From Pyrocephalus nanus (Eukaryota; Chordata; Aves; Passeriformes; Tyrannidae): DNA of 64,000 bases. Both the position numbers and the translations under genes were made by a program. The stretch covers positions 201,001 through 265,000 of the forward strand of contig CM076263.1 in assembly GCA_038380795.1 (NCBI GenBank). Direction: 5' to 3'. The notes beneath the pieces were generated by a model, which did not search any database, was not told where the DNA came from, and worked only from the letters and a program-made list of their open reading frames with translations. Positions 48,781 to 60,881 of this stretch are shown here, one piece after another (the stretch's first letter is position 1; each line of letters begins with the position of its first letter).

Positions 48781-48846
48781 TTAAAAAAAAAAAAAAGAAA
48801 AAAAAAGGAAAAAAAAAAAAAAAAGAAAGAAAGAAAGAAAAAGAAA
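48781..48846. repeat. Poly-A then (GAAA)n
   Basis: Several A-runs broken by single G, then four GAAA units, bordering CpG island 2. Confidence 0.9.
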
Positions 48847-49002
48847 ACCACCCAGAAGCAGGGGGGTGGCGCGGGGCAGGCAGTTCCCAGAGTTGGTCCG
48901 AGTTTAGGGCAGCGCGGGGCGGGCGGTACGGGTGAGCAGCGCGGCCTCCCCCGCCGAGCCGCGGCCGCTCGCAGCCCGCCCGGGCATCGCCGCAGCGCCC
49001 GC

Positions 49003-49052
49003 CGCTCACATCCGGGCAATGCCCGCGCCTTATAAACCCGCGCCGTGACGGG
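49003..49052 (-). promoter_or_regulatory. Possible second, upstream promoter core
   Basis: In the second CpG island the minus strand reads GTCACG, ten bases, then TTTATAAGG (core at 49029-49034). This resembles the layout of the 47.7-kb promoter. The plus strand also reads TATAAAC here (49031-49036), so direction is uncertain. A minus-strand start would fall near 49,003 and could serve an alternative 5' exon. Confidence 0.3.
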
Positions 49053-49053
49053 C

Positions 49054-49092
49054 GGCGGGAGGAGGTGGAGGAGGAGGAGGAGGAGGACGAGG
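49054..49092. repeat. (GGA)n microsatellite in CpG island 2
   Basis: About nine GGA triplets with small changes. Confidence 0.85.
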
Positions 49093-49225
49093 GGAGGGCG
49101 GGAGGAAGCGGGCGGGACGGCGCGCCGGGGCTGCACAAGATGGAGGGACCCCGCCGCCCCCCCGGAGCCCCGCGCCGCCAGCCGACAGGGGACCCTGCCC
49201 CCGGGATGGGGCCGCGCTGGATCCA

Positions 49226-49350
49226 TTAAGGAGGGGGGGCTGCACTGACTGCATTAATGTGGAGGTCCGCAATGCCCCCCCGAATCGCCCACCCTAATGA
49301 GGGTTGCCACATTGTCCCCGTTAATGAGGGGGATCTGCGGTGCCCCCCAT
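49226..49350. repeat. Degenerate copies flanking the 30-bp array (left)
   Basis: Diverged units such as AATGAGGGTTGCCACATTG and AATGAGGGGGATCTGCGG precede the homogeneous array. This suggests an older array, part of which was re-amplified. Confidence 0.75.
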
Positions 49351-49740
49351 CATGAGACGGGTCCACATTGTGCCCCCCATCATGAGACGAGTCCACATTG
49401 TGCCCCCCATCATGAGACGGGTCCACATTGTGCCCCCCATCATGAGACGGGCCCACATTGTGCCCCCCATCATGAGACGGGTCCACATTGTGCCCCCCAT
49501 CATGAGACGGGTCCACATTGTGCCCCCCATCATGAGACGGGCCCACATTGTGCCCCCCATCATGAGACGGGCCCACATTGTGCCCCCCATCATGAGACGG
49601 GTCCACATTGTGCCCCCCATCATGAGACGGGCCCACATTGTGCCCCCCATCATGAGACGGGCCCACATTGTGCCCCCCATCATGAGACGGGCCCACATTG
49701 TGCCCCCCATCATGAGACGGGTCCACATTGTGCCCAAAAA
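49351..49740. repeat. 30-bp minisatellite, 13 near-identical copies
   Basis: The unit begins CATGAGACGGGYCCACATTG and ends TGCCCCCCAT. Thirteen copies run without indels until the last, which breaks to CCCAAAAA at about 49,734. The main variable site is T or C after GACGGG (copies 1-13: T,T,T,C,T,T,C,C,T,C,C,C,T), and copy 2 has GACGAG. The unit is divisible by three and lacks stops in several frames, so it yields repetitive open frames on both strands that are not evidence of a gene. Confidence 0.97.
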
Positions 49741-49975
49741 CAGGGAGGCCCACATTGCTCCCATTGTGATGGGGGTCCGCACTGCACCTGGCCACGAGGG
49801 AGGTTCGCATTATTCCCCACCGTTAGAGGGGTCTGCATTGCCCCCCACCATGAGGGGAGCCCACAATGGCCACAACACACATCATGAGAGGGGCCTGCAT
49901 TGCCCCCCATAATGAAGAGGGTCCACACTGCCCCCCAGCATGAAGGGGGTTCACATTGCCGCCATTGTGAAGGAG
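49741..49975. repeat. Degenerate copies flanking the 30-bp array (right)
   Basis: About eight diverged units (for example CCATGAGGGGAGCCCACAATG and ATGAAGGGGGTTCACATTG) bridge the 30-bp array and the duplicated block that follows. Confidence 0.75.
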
Positions 49976-50690
49976 GTCCCCACTGCTCGCCATTGCGAGG
50001 TGGGGCCGCACTGCCCTCAGCAGACCCCGTGAGGGGTTTCACGACCCCACCCCAACCCTCAGCAGACCCTTTTAGGGCTTTTGTGCCCCTCAGCAGATCC
50101 TGTGAGAGGTTTCAGAGCCCTCAGACCTCGGCAGACCCTTTGAGGGGCTTCAGACCCTTCACCCCTCCAGCCATGATCAGACGCCATTTTGTGCCCCCCC
50201 AGCCCTCAGCAGAGGGGTTTCGGACCCCTCAGCCCCCCATCCCTCAGCAGACCCTTTTCTGGGTTTCACACCTCACCATTTCTCAGCAGACCCTTGAAGG
50301 GTTTCGTGCCTCTCAGCCTCCACAGTCCTCACCAGCCTCGTGAGGGCATCGCGCTCCGCAGCCCCTCAGCCCCCACAGACCCCGTGAGGTGTTTGCCGCC
50401 ATTTTGGAGCCCTCAGACCCTGTGAGGCGTTTCCCGCCCTTCAGACCCCCCAGCCCTGAGGGGTTTCAGACCTCTCAGACCCCCAGCCCAACCCTCAGCA
50501 GACCCTCCAAGGGTTTTTTATCTCACCAGTTCTCAGCAGACTCTCAAAGGATTTTGCAGCCTCTGCAGCCCCCGTGAGGGGTTCGCGGCCCTCAGCCCCC
50601 ACAGACCCCGTGAGGTGCTTGCCGCCATTTTGGAGCCCTCAGACCCTGTGAGGCGTTTCCCGCCCTTCGGACCCCCCAGCCCTCGCCAGG
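49968..50690. repeat. Duplicated tandem-repeat block, copy B (upstream of TCF4)
   Basis: Built of degenerate units of about 30-35 bases around CCTCAGCAGACCC and TGAGGGGTTTC. It matches 7,585-8,287 at a constant offset of 42,383 with no indel and about ten substitutions. A roughly 75-base piece around GCCGCCATTTTGGAGCCCTC is itself present twice (about 50,371-50,443 and 50,597-50,670). Family unknown; it could be a low-copy satellite or part of a passerine retroelement. Confidence 0.85.
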
Positions 50691-51550
50691 TAAGCAATGG
50701 GGAAGCTGAAGTGCTCTGGGAGCATTGGCAGTGGTGTCAAAAGGACAGGAAATGGCCAAAAAATCTCACCTTGATGTTCTAGAACTCCAAAAGGAACTTC
50801 TACGCTGCCTGTAGACCGTAGTACCAGCACGGCAAAGTATTAGACTCCAGTTTGCTCCAGTCTGGGGTTGTGCCCGTTGTTGTTCCTATAAAAAGACATC
50901 CAAATGGGACTTTTCATAAATCCATGAACGAGTTGGGAAGCCCCATGCAACCTTTGTTATATCCCCATCAAAAAATCCCTCCAATTTCCATGAAAAGATA
51001 ATCTCAGAGGGAGGAAAATATTCTTCTGTACTTGTATGAATTCCGATTAAATTTGGTTTGTTTTCTAATTCCCTAATGGAATGGGATGTTTGATTTCAAT
51101 TAAAATGAAATGTCATCATTTGAGGATCTACTAATGGGTACGGAATAACAGAGTCCATTAGGGAGAAAACAGTGGATTTGGGAAAAGGCCAAGAGGGGCA
51201 GGGGATACAAAGACATTTTCCATGTATTTCCAGTTTTTGGAAATGGGCAGCTGTAGGTCGGTATGGAAATGCACAGGTTGTGATGACAGGAGTACAAAAA
51301 ACAAAATAAAGCAATTTCTTATCAAGATTTCAGCAGGAGTCTTTCCTAAAGAACCAACATCTGGAAATATGTTTTTCCCTGAAAACATTTATATATCTAT
51401 TTCATTAAATCAGAGAGGGATGTTGTTTGGAGATGTGTCAAAGCAGATTAAATAATGAAAAACAAATAAAAACCACAATTATTGTTATTATTTCCCTACT
51501 GATTGGAATCTAGTTGGTGACTAAAGTACAGCCCAGAAAACCTGTGGATT
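50691..51550. other. Upstream DNA, no gene seen
   Basis: AT-rich unique-looking DNA right of the duplicated block. Confidence 0.6.
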
Positions 51551-51622
51551 CCCATTCCAACCTGGCCTTGAGCACTTCCAGGGATGGGGCAGCCACAGCT
51601 TCTCTGGGAATATCATCTGGAG
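51551..51622 (-). mobile_element. CR1 LINE fragment (short)
   Basis: CCATTCCAACCTGGCCTTG to CAGCTTCTCTGGG; first CR1 after the gap. Confidence 0.82.
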
Positions 51623-52424
51623 GGAGTTTATGAGATTTAACAGTTTATTCATCCACAAGGTATTATTTAAATTACTGAGTGGTCTTTGAAGTCCCTCCAT
51701 TGATGGCAAAAAATGGTGGTTGTTATTATTCTATATTATTTTTGCATATTATTTGTCTTATTAGTATTTATTTTTGATCCCAGACCCCCAGAAGTTCACC
51801 AGACACCCTTGATTTGAGCACCGTGTGCTGCCATCCCTTGCTTGTCCTTATAATGGAATTACAAGCTCCTGGAAAAAATACATGGGACTAAGAATAGGAA
51901 AGGAATGAAGAAGGGAATAATTGGGGGAATACATGGTGGCTGGATTAGTTATTGTCCCAATTAGCTGCCTGAATTAGCTCCTTGACAAGGAACACAGAAG
52001 GAAGAATAAAGGGCTATCTGGGACAAGGACAGTTTTTAGGGAAGCTGCTGCTCTAAGTGTATTATGAATTAAATATAAAGAGCTGCAGGTTTCAGTTAAA
52101 TGGATTTTGATCCTGCTTATTTTTCTAACAGTAGATTTGTTTCATTTCCATATTAATCTCCTTTTATTAAACCATAGAAATTCCAACCCTTGCTTTATGA
52201 GAACAGCCTAGGACATAATCTAACCTTAAAAAAATACATGTACTCATGCTTAATAAAGAGATTAAGGTTGGATTTAAATGCTGTGAACTGGACACACAAT
52301 TATATCATTTTCAGGTCTGGGAGTTGTTTATTTGGGATGAACATGAGGAAGGAAATTTTACTCAAATTAATTTTCATGCCAAACTGGTTTCAGTGTTTTG
52401 GAGGGAAACAAATTCCTTGTCCCA

Positions 52425-52637
52425 GGGGAGGGTCAGGTCGGACATGAAGAGGAATTTCCTCCTGGAAAGGGTGGTCAGGCCTTGGCAGGGGCTGCCCAAG
52501 GAGGTGGTGGATCCCCATCCCTGGAGGTGTCCAAGGAATGCCTAGATGTGGCACTCAGTGCTGTAGTCTCAGCCCCAGCTTGGACTCCGTGACCTTGGAG
52601 GGCTTTTCCAACCTCAGTGATCCTAGGATTCTATAAA
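52425..52637 (+). mobile_element. Divergent CR1-like LINE 3' end
   Basis: Same subfamily as the 32.7-kb copy: GAGGAATTTCCTCCTGG, GGTGGATCCCCATCCC, GTGGCACTCAGTGC and GTGACCTTGGAGGGC, ending GATCCTAGGATTCT. Confidence 0.83.
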
Positions 52638-52977
52638 TTTGGAAATAGATATTTCCTAATACACTCAGGAAGAGGAAAGATGTCACTGCACTAAGGGCCG
52701 TCAGATTTTTGTGTGTCAGGCCCCCAGACTTCTCCCATGCTTTCGGATTATTCCCTTTGTTATCGAATAAACCCTAGCCAGAGCCATGTTTGTGCCAATA
52801 TTTCTTATTCTTTTGGATAATCCGCTGTGTGGGATGAAACCTGTATTCCTGCGAATGTTTTAAGGATTAGAAATTCAGCCAGCACCGGGTTTCTAAAGCA
52901 GCTCTGCTGAATAAGAGGGAGGACACGAGCAAGCTCCAAGTGTGGCTGCTGCTGAGAGGAGGAGCTGGGGCTGTCCC

Positions 52978-53042
52978 ACCCCTGGAAGTGGCCAAGGCCA
53001 GGTTGGATGGGGCTTGGAGCAACCTGGGCTGTTGGAAGCCTC
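52978..53042 (+). mobile_element. CR1 LINE fragment (short)
   Basis: CACCCCTGGAAGTGGCCAAG, then GGATGGGGCTTGGAGCAACC; 3' end lost. Confidence 0.8.
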
Positions 53043-53477
53043 CAGCAGAGCTCTGGCTGGAGCCTCCAGACACTCCAGTTGGAGCCTCAGAGACACAGAC
53101 GAGTCTCTGCACTGTCTCTGGGCCACCTCCCACACATGAGACAGGAACATGGGCACTCATCTCCCTCCGCCTAGAGCTCCTTGGGAAGAGCTGCAAGTTG
53201 CCACCCCAGAACCTCCCGACTGCAATGTTCTGTCACTCCTTAACATGCACTAAATGTGGATAAATAGAGAAGAGTGGGTCTGAAGGGGTCCTGGAAGTGC
53301 AGGGAGTTCTCCCTAAGAAATAACAACCCCCCTGTTCCCCAGCAGGAATTTGAAGGCCTTGCTCAGATATATTGGTTGTGTCGTAAGTAGAGAGGGAGCT
53401 TAAAAGGTTAAAAAGAAATGAGGGACCAAGGGGGAAAAAAAGTAGGAGAGGGAAAGAATACAAAGCCGAAGTACATC

Positions 53478-53525
53478 TGGTTGCTCCAAATGCTGTCCAA
53501 CCTGGCCTTGGACACTTGCAGGGAT
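53478..53525 (-). mobile_element. CR1 LINE relic
   Basis: CTGGTTGCTCC and CAACCTGGCCTTGGACAC. Confidence 0.7.
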
Positions 53526-54618
53526 AAAGGAGTTGAGAAGCAGTCGGGTGGTGCTGGAGTCAGGGATTTACAGCAGCTGAATATCCAACTCTATAATAAA
53601 CAAGGATCATTTATAACATATCTCAACTGACCTGGAGCTTCCCTTTTGTCCTGTCCATGGTCAGCCACAGGAGTGCTGCTTCATGTCTGCACTGAGGAAG
53701 GTGTAGCCAGGAAACTGATCGGGTGTGGCTTTTCAAGTCTAATCTGAAGCTCTGAATGAAACAGCTGATACTCCTAAACCTAGTCCAAGTTAAAACACCT
53801 CCAGCTGGCACCTCCCAGCACCCAAAGTTCTTGCTCTCAGTCACCCACCTCGGGAAAGCCCCTTCCTGCTGAGTACACCCTGATCCTGCAGATCAGCAGG
53901 AATGCCTGCCACGAGCCAAGGTCCTTCCCAAATGTCACAGCTCCTGCGGCCAGGAATGGAGACAGCCTGGAAGGGCAGATGGCTGGAGCCCTGGGATGGG
54001 TGGGTAAAGTTTGAGGGAGGGAGTTTGTCTCGGCAGCACAGCCCAAAGCAGCCCCGCTGGGCTTCACCAAGCACCTGTGAAAGAATGCAGCTGCAAGGCC
54101 TGGGAGCTGTGACAGCCCATTCATATCAGGCAGCCCCAGACCGGAGAAGGCACTGAGACACCGTTCCACCGGAGGACACGGCAGCGTTCCCGGGTGTGGG
54201 ACTGGGAGCGTGTACACCACGTCAGCTGAGGGGCTATGGCTCTGTCAGACAGCCAAACCAACGGAGCAGGAGCATCGATTCCTTCGGCATTTCCTTTCCT
54301 TACTTTCTATTCTATATCCGTTTGTGTTGGGATTTTTCCTTGTGTTCTGTGTTTTGTAGTTTGCTCTGGCTATTTTTTTCTGGAGAGGCAGGAGTTTGGA
54401 AAGTGCAGGCGGCGTTTCCAACTGTGATCTGCACAGATGGGAGCGAGGGAACATTCTCCAGGCGAAAATTGTTCTCAGAGACATTTGGATCCAAAAGGAT
54501 CTGTCTCTGTACGAGGTGGAACATCCTGATTCTCAACAAGAGGGGCTCAGGCAGGGACATCACAGAGGAGGGAGGCAGGGGCACGAGGAGGAGATGGATG
54601 CAGCTTGGATCGTAGAAC

Positions 54619-54725
54619 CACAGAATCATGGAATGTGTTGGGTTGGAAGGGACCTTAAATCTCTTCCCATTCCACCCCCCTGCCGTAGGCAGGGACACCT
54701 CCCACGAGCCCAGTGGGTCCAACCC
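54619..54725 (-). mobile_element. CR1 LINE 3' end
   Basis: CACAGAATCATGGAATG to GACACCTCCCACGAGCCC. Confidence 0.85.
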
Positions 54726-55818
54726 AAAGGATGCCCGTTCTCCCATGCCAAAAGCCGCACAATGCCCGGGAAGAGCCGCCCCATGGAAAGGCATTCCAAG
54801 TGGAGCCGCTGAGGTGCTTTGCCGATGTTGTGCCCTCAACCCTCAGCTGCTGTTAATGAGTTTGGGGTCTGGTGGTGCCACGGCACATGATGCAGAGTCC
54901 CTGTCACTGCCAGCAGCAGTTACAACTTACGGGGGGGGCAGGCACAGGCAGGGGAAATCCGAAACAATTTGCCTTGCGTAGATTAGCAGCTCCTGAAGAG
55001 ATCCCACATTAATCTGGAAAGATTTCTGTGAGGCCGAGGGTGTGATGTCAGCGAGAGGCAGTTAAATTGTCCGGGCCCGTATGCCTTCCCATAACCCCGC
55101 AGAAAAAGAGGGGCTCAGCTAGCTCAGTTTTCCTGCTCATGGGTCCCTGTTGCTGCACTGTCAGGAGCTCAGCTCATGGAATTCTGAAGCACAGGATACA
55201 CAGAGGAAGCTCCAGAGAGTCTCTGTAGCCCTGGAAAAGCTGGTGGCATCTGTCAAAGGCAGCTCTTGGGGCTGAGGAGTCGCCAGTTCTCTGCTCATCA
55301 CATCTTTCCCTTCCATATCTGCATTCCTTTTGTTTCTCCCAACCCTAAATTTCCGTGGTTTTCTCTCTCTCCCCTCCTGGAATGGCTTTGCAAATGCTCA
55401 GCCTTAAGTAATAGTCAGTAAAGGCGAATTACCTTAAATCAAGGCAGGGTTATCTAATTTAGAGAATAGGAAATAGAGAGAAAATCAAAGCAAATGAAAA
55501 GCAAACGGAATAATTCATCTTCAACCCATGGGCTGGCTCAACAGGACGAGTCTTTGCCTTCTGCTCAGCTGAGCAGCCACACATAGCACAAGTTACAGGT
55601 CCCTGATCCCAAACCAACAACTTCCTGGGGCCCTGCACTCCCAGATCCTAAGGCAATGGGACCATTCCTGGGCAGCTTTGCTTTCATCATTATCGCCTCC
55701 AGCTGAGCCTCTCTGTGCTCAGCTTCCCCTCCTGCCTTGGTTGGGGCACACTCACTTCCCTGTGCTGTTAGTAAGTGCCAGGTCACACCTTCCTACCACG
55801 TCTAGACAAGACAGTCCA

Positions 55819-56025
55819 TGGAATTCCAAACTGGATTGGGTTGGGAGGGACCTTAGCTCATGCTATTCCGACCAGAGTCACTTTCCACTTGACCAGGATA
55901 CTCCAGCCTGGGCTTGGACACTTCCAGGGATGGGGCAGCCACAGCTTCTCTGGCCAACCTGTGCCAGGGCCTCACTTCCCTTGCAGCCAGGAATTCCTTC
56001 CCAATATCCCATATAACCCCCCTGA
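55819..56025 (-). mobile_element. CR1 LINE fragment
   Basis: TGGAATTCCAAACTGG through GGATGGGGCAGCCACAGC to CCAATATCCCATATAAC. Confidence 0.86.
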
Positions 56026-56357
56026 GTTCCCCCCTTTAGCTCTCCCCAGCCCTTTATTATCATGCAGTACGGCACCATCCCCTAGGGAATGAATCCCATT
56101 ACAGGATCCTGCCGAAGGCTTTCCAGCTTCCTTCTGATTCACGCAGGGTGCTTCAGAGGAATCCTGGGAATACAGGGGAGGTCTTTGGCAATTGCACAGC
56201 ACCTTTTTTTCAGGCAACTTCACTGAAGATGCCCTTGTTAGATGAAACTCTCCTCAGAAGCTGATTACCCCCTCTGGATGGGATCCTCATTGACCTCCAG
56301 ACAGAGGAGCTGCTTTGGAATCTTTTAGTTGTAAAATTGTCACCTTGGTTTATTACG

Positions 56358-56502
56358 GAATCATGGAATGGTTTGGTGGGAAGGGATCTTGAAGATCATG
56401 TTGTTCCAACCCCTTGCCATGGCAGGGACACCTGCCACCGTCCCAGGTTGCTCCAAGCCCTGTCCAACCTGGCCTTGGACACTTCCAGGGATGGGGAATC
56501 CT
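56358..56502 (-). mobile_element. CR1 LINE fragment
   Basis: GGAATCATGGAATGG to CCAGGGATGGGGAATCC, little diverged. Confidence 0.88.
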
Positions 56503-56751
56503 CTGAGGCAAGGCAGTTTTAAATTGGCACCAGAGAAGCTCCCCCTGCTCTCCTGCAGGATGGATCCACGTGGGAATTCAGGAGAGCAGTCCCATCAGTG
56601 GGGCTGCATTTCTCTTCCCTGAGCTGCCTCTGCAGGGCTCCAAAAGCTTTCCCCGGGAGATGGAGTAGGAAACGAGGAAAGGCATCGCTGCGACTACGTG
56701 GGGCTGAGGGATCTGCTCCAGGAATGGTGTTTCCTGAGCCTAATTTCTGGT

Positions 56752-56878
56752 TAAGGCCAAGCTTGGAGCAATCTGGGATAGTGGAAGGTGTCCCTGCCCA
56801 TGGCAGGGGCTGGAACTGGATGAGCTTTAAGGTCCCTTCCCACCCAAACCAGTCTGGGATTCATTCCAGGATTCCATA
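56752..56878 (+). mobile_element. CR1 LINE 3' end
   Basis: AGGCCAAGCTTGGAGCAATC to CATTCCAGGATTCCA. Confidence 0.87.
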
Positions 56879-57981
56879 ACCCTCTTTGCACCAAACCCCA
56901 CAGTCAAAACCTTCGGTGTTTCACACTGACCCCAATCCCAAAGTTTTTGCTCCTGCTTCCATCCCAGTGATTCCCAAGCCGCACTTTGTACCTGCTGCTC
57001 AAATGGGGACATTCCCAGGTTACCCTCTCTGTGAGCTCACAAAGGCGGGAGCAAAGCCCAGCTCCTCAGCAGCCAGAATGGTCCCATCCAGGTTCGGTTC
57101 CCCTTCTCCCTTCCTAAAGAACTCCCAGCGATTCCTGTGCCACAAACACTGACAATCAGAACCCTTCAGGGTTGGCAGCACAGTTTGGGCAAAAGAGGCA
57201 TCTCCTGGGGAGGCTTCATTCCGCTGTGGGAATTCGGGAGGCTGAGCACCAGCCAGTCACATCTCGCTTCCAGTGGATCCAGAGTCATTTTCCCGTGGAG
57301 TCTGGAAGGAGCAGGATTGGATTTGCACTTGGTGTTTAAAACAAATCTATATCTTAAATTAGCCCGTGGAATGCTCAGGGAAGTAAAACCCACACCGTTA
57401 AATTACAGATAAAGGGGGAAGAGTCCAAATTCTCCCAAATGTTCTCGTTTTCCTGGGTTTTTCCCCCCCCTAACGACCGTGGCTCCATTTTGCCGTGGTT
57501 TAATAATACAGCAGAGGTTAAATGAAACATGAAAAGGGGCTGTACATTAAAATTGAGATAACTCTTCCTCCAGTGAAGTGGAACCCAGCAGATGTAGCTG
57601 CACACTGTAATTGCTGCCTGTTTCCTGTCACTCTGATTAAGTTGCATTGTCCCTGCTCCAAGTGTAGGAATCAGTGGCTTCCCATAGGGCACAGCATGGG
57701 ACAACTGGCTCCGGCAGGCAAATGGCTCTGCGCACCTCCTGCCTGTCCTGGAATGGTGTAGGCACACAATCTATACATGGATGACTCCTGGAATTAGTAG
57801 GCTGTGCAGAGGGGGTTCCACAGGAGAGGCGCTGCAGGCGAGGGCCGGGCTCTGGGAACGCTCAGATCCCCCATTCAGAGGCCAGACCAGCCCCGTTCCT
57901 GCCTGCTGTGCTAATTCTGCATCTCCAGGATTACTCTGCACCTTCTAGCGCTGCTCTTCTCCTCCTTCCAAAGCCACAGAA

Positions 57982-58125
57982 CCATGGAATCATGGAATGG
58001 TTCCTGTTGGAAGGGAACTCCAGGACCATCCCGTTCCATTCCTCTGCAGGGATGCCTTCCACCAGACAGATTGCTCCAACCTCGCCTTGAACTTCCGGGG
58101 GTGGGCAGTCCACAGCCTCTCCTGG
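57982..58125 (-). mobile_element. CR1 LINE fragment
   Basis: CATGGAATCATGGAATGG to GGTGGGCAGTCCACAGCC, diverged in the middle. Confidence 0.82.
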
Positions 58126-58359
58126 CTGAAAATCCCACTCTGTTCTCAGTTCTCCCTGGTTTTGGTAATGAACCCCTACCTACGAGATTAAACTTCTGAT
58201 GGTAAAAGCCAGGAGCTGTCTGGGAAGTCAGGGCTGGATTCCCAGCTGGGAGGAGACGCAGGAGATCCACTGGAGCCAGCGGGCTTTCTGTGACTCACAG
58301 CAGCTCCTGGGCTTGCCTGAGAGATCCAGCAAGGGCTATTTCCATGTGATTCCATTGAG

Positions 58360-58478
58360 AAGGAGTGGGCTCGGAGCAGCCTGGGCTAGTGGAAGGTGTC
58401 CCTGCCCATGGCAGGGTGGGGAATGGGATGATCCTTGAAATCCCTCCCAACCCAAACCGTTCTGGCATTCCAGGATTC
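58360..58478 (+). mobile_element. CR1 LINE 3' end
   Basis: GAGTGGGCTCGGAGCAGCC to CATTCCAGGATTCT. Confidence 0.85.
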
Positions 58479-60881
58479 TACAAAATCCTATTTTGGCTCC
58501 TTAAGCCCCAGCTGGATCTGGAGCCTTGCTTTCTAAAAATGGAAATTAATATTAAAGCTCATTCCTTAACACATGTTTATTTTCTAATTTATAGAATGCA
58601 CCTATTAGAGCCCCCAGACACATGTGCTTGATTATAATGATTATCATATGTATTTTCCAAGGCATCATCACCATAATATCAAATGTCATTAGAGAAATTA
58701 GGGAAGAGCAGCAGCATTCCTTCCAGGGAAAAGCTGGTTTCCTCTTTTCCCAGCACAGCAGTGAAATCCCAAAAAACTCAGCTGATTTTCTGCCACTTTT
58801 GTTTTAGGTCGACACAAACCAACCCGATCCCTGGGGGAAAGTGCAACATGCACCTGAAGCCAAGGCCTGTGTGAAAATTCCATGTGAAAAGGCCCAGAGC
58901 TGTGCAGGGAAGCTCCAAAATCTGGGCTGTCTACCAAGTCCTGCTTTCCCCCTGCTGCCCCCAGCCAGGGCAGGAACCCACAGCTCATCCCAGGATGAGG
59001 AAAACACAAGGACCATGAGATCCTGAGCTCAGGGTTGGGGAGACAAACCCTGCCTTGAGTCCTGGATGCTTCTCCCAGGAGCATTTTCTTTCCCCTAACA
59101 TAAATATTTCCCAAGGAAAATTTTAATTTCTGGAGCAAACTCCCACTTCAAGACTTGGAAGGAGGAAAGCGAGGTGCCAGGGGATTTGCTGGATGCTCTG
59201 TGTGTCTTCCCAGGGGTGGCAAACACAGATCTGGATTGTTTCAGGAGAGCCAAGGGGTTTTTTAATTTCAATATTTACTTACTTAAGCTCCAGCAGAGGA
59301 GGGAAACAGCTGTGGATGACACGGATATCCCACCATTCCAGGCTGGATGGTCTGTCTGGAACACACGTGCTGGATTTCAAGCCCGTGTGTGTGTCCAAGA
59401 GTGGGAAGAGGCGGAGCCGCTCCAAGGGTGAGCACAGGGGGACCCTCCAGGTCCTTCCAGGGAAAAGCTGGGGGTACTGGGAGTGGAATGACCCCTGGGA
59501 GTGGGGCATGGAAAGGTACAGTTGGCCCTGCCAGTGCCCTCAGTGCCCACCATCTCCTGTTATTGGTCTTAATTAATTAGAAACGAGCATTGCCCGCTTT
59601 GCTCTACCTGATTTAGCATCAGTTTCCCAACCCTCGAGGTTTTCCACCCAGCCTCCCGCAGTCCCCGGGCATTTGAGGTCCTGGCTTTGGCCACACTGAG
59701 AAGAAGAGCCCCTTAAATCCCGTGCCACGGGGGTGAAGCAGCAGGGAGCGTGGAGCTGCCTTTGCATTGCTGACTCCAGCTAAATCCTGGGGTTTTTTTC
59801 CTCCTCTGCGTCATTTATGTGATTATTTTTGTGCTTCGTGTGCTCAAAAATCCCTGGGGAACGGGGAAAGAAAAAAATCTCCTTTTTTATCATTTTTGCT
59901 TTGCAAGTCACTTTGTAAGGGAGCCCTTTGGTGTCTTCAGAGGGATTGAAGCCCACCTGTTCCCTCTGAGGAAAGGCAGGAGCAGCCTTTGGATTCGGGA
60001 GCTCTCAGTGACACTAAACCTGTTGGTCCCACACCTGCGAAGGGGGTTCTGAGCAGGATTTTCATCCTCAAAGCAAAGGTTTATTTTGCTGGTAGAACCA
60101 GGGCTCGGAGAACAGAGCAGTCCCCCTGCTCTGTCAGGGATTATGGAGCGCTCCCTGCATCCCAGCCATGCCAGCCGCACTCCAGGGAAGGACTTGCCTT
60201 GGAAAACAGGGACCAAACAGAGGAAATGGACTGGCGGGGCTGCACGTCCCGCCTGCTCCCACCTGGGAGGACACTTGAAACGTCGAAGGTCACTTGGATA
60301 ATCTAATCCCGCCCAGGATGATATCTGGCTCCGGCAGGAACTCTTGGAAGGGTTTGAACAACATCCATCTTCATTACTCCCCACCCTCGTGTCTGTATGA
60401 TTGATTCCTGCTAAATTCGGTTTAATTGCTCAGAAGGTCTCAGGGAATGACATTTGGAGGGAGCCAAGTGGGATGTCTGAGCTCCCCCTGCTGCTCTGCC
60501 GCACGCACCACCCCGCGCCCACCCCCGCGCTCCGGGAGCGCACCCGGAGCTGCTTCCTCAGGGGCCCGGCTGAGGCTGGCTCGGTGCTGGCACGGGCTCG
60601 TGGGCACTGGGAGCATCCCGAGCCCCAGAGCCGATGGCATCGACCTTTTAGCTCACCTGTGCGGGGCTGGCTGGGAAGGGCTGGGGCCGGCGGTGGGACT
60701 GGTGCCCCAGTGGTGGATCCATCCTGCTGGCTCTGAGCTCCTGGGAATGCAGCCAGGGCAGGATCTCACATCACCCAGCTCCCAGGTCACGGCCGTGGCT
60801 TCCCCTCCTCAGGAATGTGCTCAGCTCTCCCTGTTGACAAAATTCAGCACATCAGGACGGAGCCTCAGGGAATTAATCCTG
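58479..60881. other. Upstream DNA, no gene seen
   Basis: No CR1, exon or tandem repeat recognised over 2.4 kb. A GC-richer patch at about 60,490-60,720 shows modest CpG content but no promoter motif. Confidence 0.55.

Larger units (their letters stand above)
48840..49230. promoter_or_regulatory. CpG island 2 upstream of TCF4
   Basis: Very CpG-dense block ending in a (GGA)n run at about 49,055-49,090 and adjoining the 30-bp minisatellite. It lies about 1.3 kb upstream of the first promoter. Confidence 0.65.

Noticed and set aside
49351..49740. CRISPR array (30-bp direct repeats).
   Set aside because: The repeats are contiguous with no spacers, and the DNA is clearly avian.
49226..49912. Repetitive open frames of 150-196 residues on both strands (HHETGPHC-type and GGTMWARLM-type).
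   Set aside because: They follow from a 30-bp unit divisible by three without stops. Several frames on both strands are open at once, with no splice or start context.
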